Source: Vibrio tapetis subsp. quintayensis
Lineage (GTDB): Bacteria; Pseudomonadota; Gammaproteobacteria; Enterobacterales; Vibrionaceae
Length of the DNA: 64,000 nt
Direction: 5' to 3'
NCBI RefSeq assembly: GCF_030409945.1
Contig: NZ_JAUFQV010000026.1
Coordinates: forward strand, 310,001-374,000
The stretch's first letter is position 1, and each line of letters opens with the position of its first letter. Of the stretch, positions 45,277 through 54,271 are shown piece by piece. Below the pieces are notes generated by a model. That model was given only the letters and a program-made list of their open reading frames with translations, was not told where the DNA came from and made no database searches. The translations under genes and the position numbers were made by a program.

Positions 45277-46782
45277 ATGACAGATATTCAATTTATAGAC
45301 CCTAATCAGCTTAGCCATGACATTCCAGAACCGGAAAATCCGGAGTTGAATGCGAATTGGCTTGAGCGTTTTTTAGATATTAGAACCGATGGTTTAGCAC
45401 TTAAATATTGGTGCGATGCCAACGGTATTAAGGATGTGATTTCTGTTCGACCTAGTATTGTCGGGGCAATTGAGCGAATAGATGCGCTACTCAACCAGCA
45501 AGTAAATGAGATTCTTCATAACGATCAATTGCAAGATCTAGAGGCCAGTTGGCGAGGGTTACACTACTTAGTCGTTCAACAATCGAGCTATGAATCAGAA
45601 CAAGAATCGAAAATAAAACTGTTGAGTTGCAGTTGGAATGAGTTGGTTCGAGACAGTCAGAATGCCATTGAATTTGACCAAACCAACTTGTTCAAGTGGA
45701 TCTATCAGAATGAATTTTCTATGCCTGGAGGTGAGCCATTTGGGTTGCTTGTCGGGGATTACCATATTCAACATAAACCGGGTAGTCATCAGCTAGATAG
45801 AGATTTAGCGGTGTTAACGAAAATTAGCCAGACTGCTGCGGCGGCCTTTTGTCCGTTTTTGTTGTCTGCTACGCCAAGTCTTTTTGGCGTAGATAGCTTT
45901 GCTCAGTTGGCGACAACGGCCGCGATAGAAACTCAATTTGAATTACCCGAATACGTTAAGTGGCATCAATTACGAAACAGTGAGGACGCTCGGTTTTTGG
46001 CGATCACCTTACCTTTTGTCTTGATGAGAAAACCATATCAAACCGACGGATCTCGCCTAGAAGCGTTCGCCTTTAAAGAAAAGATCGTTGATTCCGAAGT
46101 GGATCTCTTGTGGGGGAACGCCTCATATTGTTTAGCGTCAGTGATATTAAGGGCATACAGCGAGTCTGGCTGGTTTGCTCAAATCAGGGGGGTGACGGCC
46201 GGAAATTACCAGCAAGGTGTTGTTTTTCCGCCGGTTAACATGCAAGTGAGGTTCCCCGGAAAAAAGTCTCGTTACCGCAGCCCTGTCAATTTTCAGGTAT
46301 CGGAGCGTAAAGAACAAAGGCTGTCTGATAATGGCTTTATTCCTATGTCTCCTGTTGCGGAAACGCCTTTTGTGTCTTTTGCAACCAATGCATCGTTGCA
46401 CCACCCCCAAAACTACCAGCAACAAGGGGCGGCGATGAATGCTCAGCTGTCATCAATGCTCCAATATACATTGTGTGTCTCTCGTATTGCTCATTACATC
46501 AAAGTGATGGGGCGAGACAAAGTAGGGCGTTATCAGAGCGCGGTGACGATTGAATCTGACTTTCAACGTTGGCTTCATCAGTACACAACCGGATCCGATG
46601 AGGCGTCAGATGAACTGCGTGCCAAGTACCCATTAAATGAAGCTCGTATTCAAGTAAAAGAAAAGCAAGGCAGCCCAGGCCACTATTATTCGATCATCCA
46701 TTTAAGGCCACATTTTCAGTTGGACCAAATGGTGACTTCGATTCGGCTTATTACAGAACTTTCACCAGAAAAAATAATTTAG
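45277..46782 (+). CDS. second TssC-like sheath protein (ImpD-like paralogue)
   Basis: This 501-residue protein is homologous to TssC along its length: [55 protein letters not shown] and C-terminal VKEKQGSPGHYYSIIHLRPH. The N-terminal 60-70 residues differ completely (ENPELNANWLERFLDIRTDG), which is the region TssC uses to pair with TssB. Some T6SS loci, such as Rhizobium imp (impC/impD), have a similar pair. It may be a minor sheath or baseplate-proximal subunit; that is inference. It lies directly behind a GAAA-loop hairpin. Confidence 0.88.
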   Translation: MTDIQFIDPNQLSHDIPEPENPELNANWLERFLDIRTDGLALKYWCDANGIKDVISVRPSIVGAIERIDALLNQQVNEILHNDQLQDLEASWRGLHYLVVQQSSYESEQESKIKLLSCSWNELVRDSQNAIEFDQTNLFKWIYQNEFSMPGGEPFGLLVGDYHIQHKPGSHQLDRDLAVLTKISQTAAAAFCPFLLSATPSLFGVDSFAQLATTAAIETQFELPEYVKWHQLRNSEDARFLAITLPFVLMRKPYQTDGSRLEAFAFKEKIVDSEVDLLWGNASYCLASVILRAYSESGWFAQIRGVTAGNYQQGVVFPPVNMQVRFPGKKSRYRSPVNFQVSERKEQRLSDNGFIPMSPVAETPFVSFATNASLHHPQNYQQQGAAMNAQLSSMLQYTLCVSRIAHYIKVMGRDKVGRYQSAVTIESDFQRWLHQYTTGSDEASDELRAKYPLNEARIQVKEKQGSPGHYYSIIHLRPHFQLDQMVTSIRLITELSPEKII

Positions 46783-46790
46783 GAAGTCAT

Positions 46791-47591
46791 ATGTCAGATT
46801 GGCAACAGCTATTAAGAAATGCAAAATTAAATCAAGCGATGGAAAGCGTCGTTAACGCCATTAAATCTAACCCTAAAGACCCTGGTTTACGCAGTCAATT
46901 TATCGAACTTCTTTGTATTGATGGTCAGCTAGAGCGCGCCGATCAGCAATTGATGCAGGCAATTAAATTGTTCCCCGAGTTTATAGCGGGAGCAAGCCAA
47001 ATACGGCATATGCTTAAAGCCGCCCAAGCACGTGATGATTTCTCTAAAGGGGGAGCCACTGCTAATTTTCTGGGGGGACGTGATGAACAATACCAAAAGT
47101 TGTTAAAACTAAATTTAGCTATTTACCATGATAAGCAAAATGATATTCCACGATTAAGTGATGAGTTAGAAACGCTACGGCCAAAAACAGCTCTGACTAT
47201 CAATGGGACTGATTACCAAGATGTACGTGATATCGACGACTCGCTAGGTGGATTCATCGAGCTATTCAGCAGTACAGGCAATTATTATTTAGCTCCACTC
47301 GATCAAATCACTTATCTCAGTATTAAGCCTGCCAATAACGTACTTGAAACTCTATGGCGTCCGGTTGAGTTTGAAATTGAAGGCGTAATTGAAGGTGAAG
47401 CTCACTTACCTCTGACTTATTTGCATGCATCAACACAAGCACACAAATTAGGAAAAGAGACGGACTGGAAGCCAGTTTCCGAAGACCGTGTCTTCCAAGG
47501 TTTAGGGCAAAAAGTTTGGTTAGCCGATGAATGTGCTGTTCCTATCACTTCAATTAGCGAGATTAGTACAAAGATTGATTGCGCTTCATGA
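46791..47591 (+). CDS. tagJ: T6SS accessory protein TagJ (ImpE family)
   Basis: This 266-residue protein has the ImpE/TagJ layout. An N-terminal TPR-like helical part (NAKLNQAMESVVNAIKSNPK, then QFIELLCIDGQLERADQQLM) and a C-terminal SH3-like/beta part containing LWRPVEFEIEG are visible. Its P. aeruginosa homologue HsiE1 binds the sheath protein TssB. AGGAAGTCAT precedes the ATG, and the stop overlaps the tssE start by 4 bp. Confidence 0.9.
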   Translation: MSDWQQLLRNAKLNQAMESVVNAIKSNPKDPGLRSQFIELLCIDGQLERADQQLMQAIKLFPEFIAGASQIRHMLKAAQARDDFSKGGATANFLGGRDEQYQKLLKLNLAIYHDKQNDIPRLSDELETLRPKTALTINGTDYQDVRDIDDSLGGFIELFSSTGNYYLAPLDQITYLSIKPANNVLETLWRPVEFEIEGVIEGEAHLPLTYLHASTQAHKLGKETDWKPVSEDRVFQGLGQKVWLADECAVPITSISEISTKIDCAS

Positions 47592-48073
47592 TCAAGCACC
47601 GAAACTCTATGAACTCTGGCATGTCTTTACTCGATAAGTTGATTGACCATAACCCAGAGACGGCCATAGATGTCGCATACCCATTAACGGATAAAGCCAT
47701 TGCCCAAGGTTTGATCCGCGATGTTGAAGCTTTGCTCAACTCACGAACCAGCTGGCTTAAGCTCGATTCAAGCTTATCTGAATTAGCGGGTTCTATTGTG
47801 GGGTATGGGCTGCCAGATTTTTCTTCGATGCCTTTTAGTAGCAAAGATGGCCAGCAGTACTTGCGTGAAATTGTTCGAACAACCTTGTTAGATTTCGAGC
47901 CAAGGTTTAAGCACGTTTCTGTTGAAATCGTCTCCAACAATGACAATTTGGATCGAATACTTCGTTTACGTATCACAGCTCGGTATTACGTCGACAATGA
48001 GGTACAAGAACTGATTTTGGACTCAGAAGTGGAGCCAGTCAGTTTAGGGATTAAGTTAAGTGAGCCCGTATGA
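47588..48073 (+). CDS. tssE: T6SS baseplate protein TssE (gp25-like)
   Basis: The ATG at 47588 (overlapping the tagJ stop) gives 161 residues. The gp25-like fold shows SLLDKLIDHNPETA at the N-terminus, LVRDVEALLNSRTS-type helix (LIRDVEALLNSRTSWLKLDS), the conserved SIVGYGLPDFSSM and a C-terminal beta part. TssE is the wedge protein that starts sheath growth. It overlaps tssF by 4 bp. Confidence 0.92.
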   Translation: MIKHRNSMNSGMSLLDKLIDHNPETAIDVAYPLTDKAIAQGLIRDVEALLNSRTSWLKLDSSLSELAGSIVGYGLPDFSSMPFSSKDGQQYLREIVRTTLLDFEPRFKHVSVEIVSNNDNLDRILRLRITARYYVDNEVQELILDSEVEPVSLGIKLSEPV

Positions 48074-49929
48074 ATGATGAATTCTTAAAATACTATAATC
48101 GAGAACTCGCTTATTTGAGACACAAAGGGCAAGACTTTGGCAGCATGTATCCAAAAATTGCTGCTCGGCTGAAGTTAAGTGAAGAGCAAGTCGAAGATCC
48201 TCATGTTGCGAGGATCCTTGAAGGGTGCGCTTTTCTTACCGCTCAAATAAGACAAAGTCTAGACAATAGCTTTCCGCAATTAACTGAAGCACTGATTGGC
48301 CAGTTGTTTCCTGACTTTCATGCGCCTATTCCGTCGTTGAGTATCTTAAAGATTGCGTGTGACGAAACGGCGACAACCGGCCTTAATATTGCAAAAGGCG
48401 AAAAGGTATCGTTAGGTGCTCAGGGCTTTAAGTCGTGCACCTTCCGTACTTGCTATGACACGCAGGTACTGCCAATTGAAATGACATCGGCGACGTTTGA
48501 AAATGCGCCATTTAAAGGGGTAGGGTTGGGTATTGAGAAAGAAGCCAGCTCAGTACTCAAACTTGCTATTCAGGGTTACAGCCCAGAAATAGAACTCAAT
48601 CAGCTTTGCTTTGATAACTTGAGATTGTTCTTTAATGGGCAACCTCAAGTTTGCCATCAACTTTACCAGCTGATGCATCAGTCTGCTTTAGGGATCGCGA
48701 TAGTGGTTCACGAGGTCGGGACTAAGCAAGAATCCTTAGCGCCGTCGGCAAATGTGACGAAAACCTTAACGCCTAGGCATATTATCCCTGTCGGATACGA
48801 CCAGAAGTCGGCAGTCGTGCCCTACGGAAAGCAGAGCTTTATGGGCTCTCGGTTATTGGTCGAATACTTCCATTTTCCAGAGAAATTCCTGTTTGCGGAG
48901 TTAACCCAATTAGACCCAAGTTGGTTTGGTCATACAGATAAGGCTGAAATTTGGATCTATTTTGATAGCAGCAACGAATGGTTAGAAAAACAAGTCACCA
49001 AAGACAATATTATGATCGGTTGTACGCCGATCATTAATTTGTTTTCTTACCCTATGGAGCCGTCACGAGTGGTTCCTACGGAATATGAGTACCCACTTCA
49101 TCCTGAGCATCTAGAGCCTGATACCACCGAAGTCGTTAAAATTGAAGAAGTTGGCATTCGAAGTTGGAAAATGAATTATCAAAAACTGCCTCCGTTTTAT
49201 GCTGGAGAGCATACCAACTACTTGTCAGAAAGTGACATTTATTGGTCCATGAGAAGAGAAGATAAAAGCTGGGCTGGTGGCTTCGATGAACCTGGCCGTG
49301 ACGTATACATCTCTCTTATCGATAAAGAACATCAGCTTGCCGAATTGGCAGAAGATGAAAATTGGATAATGTCGGTGAAAGCGCAGTGCTGTAATCGTAA
49401 CTTAGCCAAAAAATTGCCCTTTGGTGGCGGGCTACCCAACATTGATTTACCCAATATTAGCAATAACTTCGGTTCGCTGCGTTGCTTAGTCGCGCCTTCT
49501 GAAACCATTCGACCTGCGATGGATGGAGCAACGCGTTGGCAGTTTGCTAAATTAATGACTCTGTCCCATTTTTCTGGAAACGATGGGCTCAAGAACCTGC
49601 GCGAAACATTAAACTTGTATGCCTTTAAATCGTCACCTGAGTCCAAAGCTTTGATTGACTCAATTACTGGGCTAGCAGTCACGGCAAGAACGGGACGTGT
49701 CAATCAAAGAGGGCGCGTTGGCTTTTGCCATGGCTCTGATGTGAGGCTGGAAGTATCGGAGAGCCTATTAGCGAGCGAGCAAATGTTTTTGTTGGGCAAT
49801 GTGCTTTCCACCTATTTTTCCCAATTTGCCGAAATCAACACCTTCACACGGCTATCCATTATCTATAAAGAATCTGGTGAGTGCTTCCATCAATGGCCCG
49901 CTTTGTGTGGGGAGAAAGCCCTGCTATGA
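48070..49929 (+). CDS. tssF: T6SS baseplate protein TssF
   Basis: This 619-residue protein begins with the TssF pattern MNDEFLKYYNRELAYLRHKG and LEGCAFLTAQIRQSLDNSFP, and then shows QLFPDFHAPIPSLSILKI. The length fits the family (about 590-620). TssF and TssG form the baseplate wedge core. It overlaps tssE and tssG by 4 bp each. Confidence 0.95.
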   Translation: MNDEFLKYYNRELAYLRHKGQDFGSMYPKIAARLKLSEEQVEDPHVARILEGCAFLTAQIRQSLDNSFPQLTEALIGQLFPDFHAPIPSLSILKIACDETATTGLNIAKGEKVSLGAQGFKSCTFRTCYDTQVLPIEMTSATFENAPFKGVGLGIEKEASSVLKLAIQGYSPEIELNQLCFDNLRLFFNGQPQVCHQLYQLMHQSALGIAIVVHEVGTKQESLAPSANVTKTLTPRHIIPVGYDQKSAVVPYGKQSFMGSRLLVEYFHFPEKFLFAELTQLDPSWFGHTDKAEIWIYFDSSNEWLEKQVTKDNIMIGCTPIINLFSYPMEPSRVVPTEYEYPLHPEHLEPDTTEVVKIEEVGIRSWKMNYQKLPPFYAGEHTNYLSESDIYWSMRREDKSWAGGFDEPGRDVYISLIDKEHQLAELAEDENWIMSVKAQCCNRNLAKKLPFGGGLPNIDLPNISNNFGSLRCLVAPSETIRPAMDGATRWQFAKLMTLSHFSGNDGLKNLRETLNLYAFKSSPESKALIDSITGLAVTARTGRVNQRGRVGFCHGSDVRLEVSESLLASEQMFLLGNVLSTYFSQFAEINTFTRLSIIYKESGECFHQWPALCGEKALL

Positions 49930-50891
49930 ATAAACAAACGTTTCTTGATGATTTGGATCGTGAGCAGTTGTTCCAATCGCTTCATCTTATTGAGCGATTT
50001 TTACAAAAAGGCCAATCAACACTCGGAACCGACGTGTTGCCGAGCAACGAGAGCATTCAGCTAAAAGTGTCTCAGCAACTTGGCTATGAAGCGGGTGAGT
50101 TTGCCGATATTCAATTGGGCAACAATCAAGAGGTCGAAATTGTAACTAACTTAATCGGGTTGACTGGCGAGCATGGTGTATTACCTAGTCATTACACTGA
50201 GCTTGTTCTTCAACGACTGAAAAATAACGACCCAACGTTTAAAGATTTCTTGGACATTTTTAACCACCGTCTTTTGTCACTGTTTTATCGCACATGGCAG
50301 AGCTACCAACCCCATGTTCAATATCAAAAAGTGGCCGCTAAGCAACCATCGGCATGGCATCAAATATTGGTGTCTCTGACCGGTGATAAAGGGCCAAGAA
50401 GCCTCTATTTAGGTGGCTATTTCAGTCAGGCTGTGCGCAGTCGAGGTGCTGTACAGGCTTGTCTTGAATCGCTTGCGGGTTGTACCGTCATTATTCGTGA
50501 CTTTAAAGGCCAGTGGATGAAGCTACAGCCCCAAGAGCAGACTCGCCTATGTTCGACACGTCTGCAAGAAGGGCAGTTCGCTCAATTAGGGAATGGGGCA
50601 AGCTTAGGGAAGCGAGCGTGGAACATGAATGCAGGGTTCCAAGTAGAGTTTGTTGCGGATTGTCTTACGCAAGTTCAAGGCTTGTTGCCACAAGGCAAAA
50701 AAATCGACGCTATCAAAACAACCTGCCGAGCGTTGTTAGGAGAAACATTAGCAATTGAATGGCTGTTGACGACGCAATATCAATATTTGCCACGAGTTCA
50801 ATTAAATAAAACACAAAGTCAGCTGGCGATGGGGTGTGTTATCGCACCCCACGAAAGCTCGAAAAAACGGACTATTACGATTCGAGTTTAG
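49926..50891 (+). CDS. tssG: T6SS baseplate protein TssG
   Basis: The ATG at 49926, which overlaps the tssF stop, gives 321 residues. TssG landmarks are SLHLIERFLQKGQSTLGTDV near the N-terminus, NLIGLTGEHGVLPSHYTELV, FLDIFNHRLLSLFYRTWQSY and the C-terminal GETLAIEWLLTTQYQYLPRV. It completes the wedge with TssE, TssF and TssK. A longer frame from 49881 would lie inside tssF. Confidence 0.93.
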   Translation: MNKQTFLDDLDREQLFQSLHLIERFLQKGQSTLGTDVLPSNESIQLKVSQQLGYEAGEFADIQLGNNQEVEIVTNLIGLTGEHGVLPSHYTELVLQRLKNNDPTFKDFLDIFNHRLLSLFYRTWQSYQPHVQYQKVAAKQPSAWHQILVSLTGDKGPRSLYLGGYFSQAVRSRGAVQACLESLAGCTVIIRDFKGQWMKLQPQEQTRLCSTRLQEGQFAQLGNGASLGKRAWNMNAGFQVEFVADCLTQVQGLLPQGKKIDAIKTTCRALLGETLAIEWLLTTQYQYLPRVQLNKTQSQLAMGCVIAPHESSKKRTITIRV

Positions 50892-50953
50892 TCGTATTAC
50901 GCCATATTTATCAGTAATTTACAAACGCAGAAATCGGTTAAAAAGGGAATTGA

Positions 50954-53521
50954 ATGACATCACTATCATTAACGGCGTTAGTTGAAAGGCTTACACCAGA
51001 GGCCAGAAGCTCACTGGAGCAGGCCGCAGCATTGGCGAGCAGTCGCAGCCATCACAGTATTGAAATGAGCCACTGGTTGCTCAGTATTATTAAGCAGCAG
51101 AGCGACACCCTGAAATTGTTGGCTGGGCACTTCGATCTCAACCTGGCTCAGTTGGAGGTCGATGTACAACACAGCTTAGAAAAAATGAAAACGGGGTGTC
51201 AGTCCGTTCCCGGCCTTTCTGGACACACCGTCAGTTTGCTGAAGGGCGCGTGGATAGCGTCTAGCATCGAGTTTTCAGATAACAACATTGACACGGTTCA
51301 TCTCATTTACGCGGTTATTAATGACGATACGCTATTTGCAGTATCGAACGTATTTGGTGACGAACTAGCAAAGTTGTCGGCAGATGGACTAAAGCTCTTT
51401 TGGCAATCGGAGAATCGAGCTCACTCAAGCGAGCAAATAAGCCCCCCACTTTCGACTCAAGCTCTTGACCAATTCACCGTAGATCTGACCGAACAAGCAC
51501 GGCAAGGGCGTATTGACCCAGTGGTTGGTCGAGATAGTGAGATCCGCTTGATGATCGATATTTTAATGCGCCGTAGGCAAAACAACCCTATTTTGACTGG
51601 AGAGGCGGGTGTCGGAAAAACGGCGGTAGTGGAAGGCTTAGCACTAAAAGTTGTGGCTGACGATGTACCTCCAGCGTTAAACGGTGTTGCTATTCGGTCT
51701 CTTGATTTGGCGCTGTTGCAAGCAGGGGCGGGCATGAAAGGGGAATTTGAAAACCGCTTAAAGTCGGTCATCAAAGAAGTCAATGAATCACCAACGCCGA
51801 TCATTATGTTTATTGATGAAGCTCATGGCCTGATTGGCAGTGGAGGTCAAGCAGGTCAAGGTGATACCGCGAATATTTTAAAGCCAGCTCTCGCTCGCGG
51901 TGAACTGAGAACCATTGCCGCCACGACTTGGGCTGAGTACAAAAAATATGTTGAAAAAGATGCCGCATTAACCCGACGCTTCCAAGTTGTTCAAATCGAA
52001 GAGCCTACACCGGATCTCGCGATAGAAATGCTACGCGGGCTGGTGCCGGTATTAGAAAAGCATCATGGTGTTCATATTACAAATGAAGCGTTGAAAGCGG
52101 CGGTGTCGCTTTCTGGCCGTTACATTCAAGGGCGGCAGTTGCCGGATAAAGCCGTATCCGTGCTGGATACAGCATGTTCAAGGGTTGCTTTGAGTCAAGC
52201 GAGTACGCCGGGTCAACTCGACATACAGCAAAGGGTTCAACAACAAAGAAAGGCTCAAATATCTCAATTAGAAAAGGAGCAAGCTTTAGGGGGGAACCAT
52301 GAAAGTACGATAAAACAATTGACCGAAGAAACCCAAATTCTAGAGAAAGAGATCGCTTCGCTAAATGAAACTTGGCAAAAAGAAAAACAGTTAGTTGAAG
52401 AATCAAATCAACTTAAAGACAGTGTATTGAATGGCAAGCAGCCAGATGCTCGTCTTCGCCTTGTCGAATTGGAAGCGACCCTAGCGGAAAATGTCACGCC
52501 AATGGTTTTTTCTTATGTGAATGAGGCTCTAGTTTCCGAAATCGTATCGGACTGGACGGGCATTCCATTGGGTAAATTGCAAAATAATGAAATAAAAAGT
52601 TTATTGTCGCTTAAAGAAAAACTTTGCGAGAGAGTCATCGGCCAAGATCATGCGTTGGATACTATGTCTCAAGTGATCATTACCGCACGAGCTCAGTTAA
52701 ATGAAGAACGTAAGCCGAACGGGATCTTCTTTTTAACGGGCCCAAGTGGTGTGGGGAAAACCGAGTCGGCGTTAGCGATTGCCGAACAGGTTTATGGCAG
52801 TGAAGATAACGTTACCGTTATTAATATGTCGGAGTTTAAAGAAGAACATAAAGTGTCTTTGTTACTTGGGTCCCCTCCTGGCTATGTTGGGTATGGTGAG
52901 GGTGGCGTCTTAACCGAGGCGGTCAGACGAAAGCCGTATAGTGTGATATTGCTAGATGAAATGGAGAAAGCTCACCCAGGCGTACAGGATATTTTTTACC
53001 AAGTGTTCGATAAAGGGAGCATCAAAGATGGTGAAGGAAGAGATATCGACTTTCGCAATACCATCATTATCATGACATCCAACGTAGGCACAGACACTAC
53101 GATGGCGCTTTACCAAGACCCACAGCTAGCTCCGGACGTTGATGGCCTGAAAGAAGCGTTGAGAGACGATTTGCTTGATGCATTTAAACCTGCCTTTTTA
53201 GGCCGGGTTAACGTTATCCCATACCTTCCATTAGATCGAGAGCTATTAAAAACGATTGCGGAGATACAGTTAAATAAAATATCGAACCGTTTAATCGAAC
53301 ATTATCAAGCTGAATTTTTATATTCTGAAAATCTGATTGAGAACCTAGTAAATCAATGTAATGAAGATGGAAGTGGAGCACGAGCGATTCAAACTATTAT
53401 TCAGAATTCATTGTTACCAAAAATATCATCGTCAGTATTAGAATCTGTATTTAATGATACGCTTGTTAATTGCATTACTGTTGATAATAATGAAAATGTT
53501 ATATCTATCAATGTAGAGTAA
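50954..53521 (+). CDS. clpV: T6SS sheath-disassembly ATPase TssH (ClpV)
   Basis: This 855-residue AAA+ protein has a Clp N-domain (about 1-150). The first ATPase module has Walker [10 protein letters not shown] (about 216-224). A middle coiled-coil insertion (about 410-510) and a second module with Walker [10 protein letters not shown] (about 595-603) and [13 protein letters not shown] follow. ClpV recycles contracted TssB/TssC sheath. It starts 62 bp after tssG and ends the core operon; the gap before hcp is about 215 bp. Confidence 0.95.
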   Translation: MTSLSLTALVERLTPEARSSLEQAAALASSRSHHSIEMSHWLLSIIKQQSDTLKLLAGHFDLNLAQLEVDVQHSLEKMKTGCQSVPGLSGHTVSLLKGAWIASSIEFSDNNIDTVHLIYAVINDDTLFAVSNVFGDELAKLSADGLKLFWQSENRAHSSEQISPPLSTQALDQFTVDLTEQARQGRIDPVVGRDSEIRLMIDILMRRRQNNPILTGEAGVGKTAVVEGLALKVVADDVPPALNGVAIRSLDLALLQAGAGMKGEFENRLKSVIKEVNESPTPIIMFIDEAHGLIGSGGQAGQGDTANILKPALARGELRTIAATTWAEYKKYVEKDAALTRRFQVVQIEEPTPDLAIEMLRGLVPVLEKHHGVHITNEALKAAVSLSGRYIQGRQLPDKAVSVLDTACSRVALSQASTPGQLDIQQRVQQQRKAQISQLEKEQALGGNHESTIKQLTEETQILEKEIASLNETWQKEKQLVEESNQLKDSVLNGKQPDARLRLVELEATLAENVTPMVFSYVNEALVSEIVSDWTGIPLGKLQNNEIKSLLSLKEKLCERVIGQDHALDTMSQVIITARAQLNEERKPNGIFFLTGPSGVGKTESALAIAEQVYGSEDNVTVINMSEFKEEHKVSLLLGSPPGYVGYGEGGVLTEAVRRKPYSVILLDEMEKAHPGVQDIFYQVFDKGSIKDGEGRDIDFRNTIIIMTSNVGTDTTMALYQDPQLAPDVDGLKEALRDDLLDAFKPAFLGRVNVIPYLPLDRELLKTIAEIQLNKISNRLIEHYQAEFLYSENLIENLVNQCNEDGSGARAIQTIIQNSLLPKISSSVLESVFNDTLVNCITVDNNENVISINVE

Positions 53522-53735
53522 CGTTACATTTTTTATTATTAAACTAATGCGGTGCAATTCAAAATTTCAATTTATTAACCAATAATACAATGAAATTGAC
53601 AATTAGATAGCGTATAAAAAAGCAAGTTGAATTATTTCAATTTATAACTTTGTTATTAATGGTCTCTGTTTTCAATAGAGTCCAATACTTACTCATATCC
53701 ATGAGTTGTAATTATTAATGCTACAGGAGATTAGC
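53522..53735. promoter_or_regulatory. AT-rich leader between clpV and hcp
   Basis: This 214-bp stretch is very AT-rich and has no terminator-like hairpin. It contains two copies of ATTTCAATTTAT(T)AAC (53564 and 53634) and a short inverted repeat TTGAA-TTAT-TTCAA (53627-53640). No sigma-54-type GG-N10-GC element was found. It probably holds a separate hcp promoter, but no clear -35/-10 pair could be placed. Confidence 0.35.
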
Positions 53736-54215
53736 ATGCAGGCAAATACATACCTAAAATATGCAGATATTAAAGGTGAAGCAACAGCAGAGCAGTATAA
53801 AGACCTAATTACTCTTTTATCAGTCGATTGGAGTGTTGGCCGTGAAATTAGTTCATATACTGGTACCGCTCAAGATCGTGAAGCGAGTTCAACGCGCCTT
53901 TATGACTTAACAATCACTAAGCTTCAAGACAGAGCCTCTCCGGATTTGTTCAAAGAAGCAACGATTGGTAAAGGGAAACCTGCGGTATTCCATATCACCA
54001 AACAAGGTGAAAAAGTAGAAGAAATTATGAAAATCGAACTGACCGATGCCATGATTTCAAACTATGCCGTGTCTATCCAAGACGACCGCCCTGTAGAAAC
54101 GATCACTATCTCTTATACAGAAATGATGATGACAGTGACTCCTACCGACGATAAGAACAACACTGTTGCTCCTCTTGTTTACGGTTACAGTGGCGTTAAA
54201 GGCCAGCAGATGTAA
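53736..54215 (+). CDS. hcp: T6SS tube protein Hcp
   Basis: From the ATG at 53736 (CAGGAGATTAGC upstream) this is a 159-residue Hcp: MQANTYLKYADIKGEATAEQ, DWSVGREISSYTGTAQDREA and the late YTEMMMTVTPTDDKN. Hcp hexamers stack to form the inner tube and carry small effectors. An upstream ATG at 53718 would add six residues but has no ribosome-binding site. It is followed by vgrG after a hairpin. Confidence 0.95.
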   Translation: MQANTYLKYADIKGEATAEQYKDLITLLSVDWSVGREISSYTGTAQDREASSTRLYDLTITKLQDRASPDLFKEATIGKGKPAVFHITKQGEKVEEIMKIELTDAMISNYAVSIQDDRPVETITISYTEMMMTVTPTDDKNNTVAPLVYGYSGVKGQQM

Positions 54216-54223
54216 TCAATTCT

Positions 54224-54244
54224 TGCGGGGTATCTTGCCCCGCA
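54224..54244 (+). promoter_or_regulatory. hairpin between hcp and vgrG (attenuator-like)
   Basis: TGCGGGG-TATCTTG-CCCCGCA is a perfect 7-bp GC-rich stem 8 bp after the hcp stop. No T-run follows, so it is more likely an mRNA-stabilising or attenuating hairpin that lets hcp be expressed above vgrG. Confidence 0.5.
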
Positions 54245-54271
54245 TTATCTAATACTTTTAAGTAGTAAGTC

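Noticed and set aside
53522..53735. Sigma-54 promoter upstream of hcp
   Set aside because: Expected in many Vibrio T6SS loci, but no GG-N10-GC element with the usual flanks was seen.
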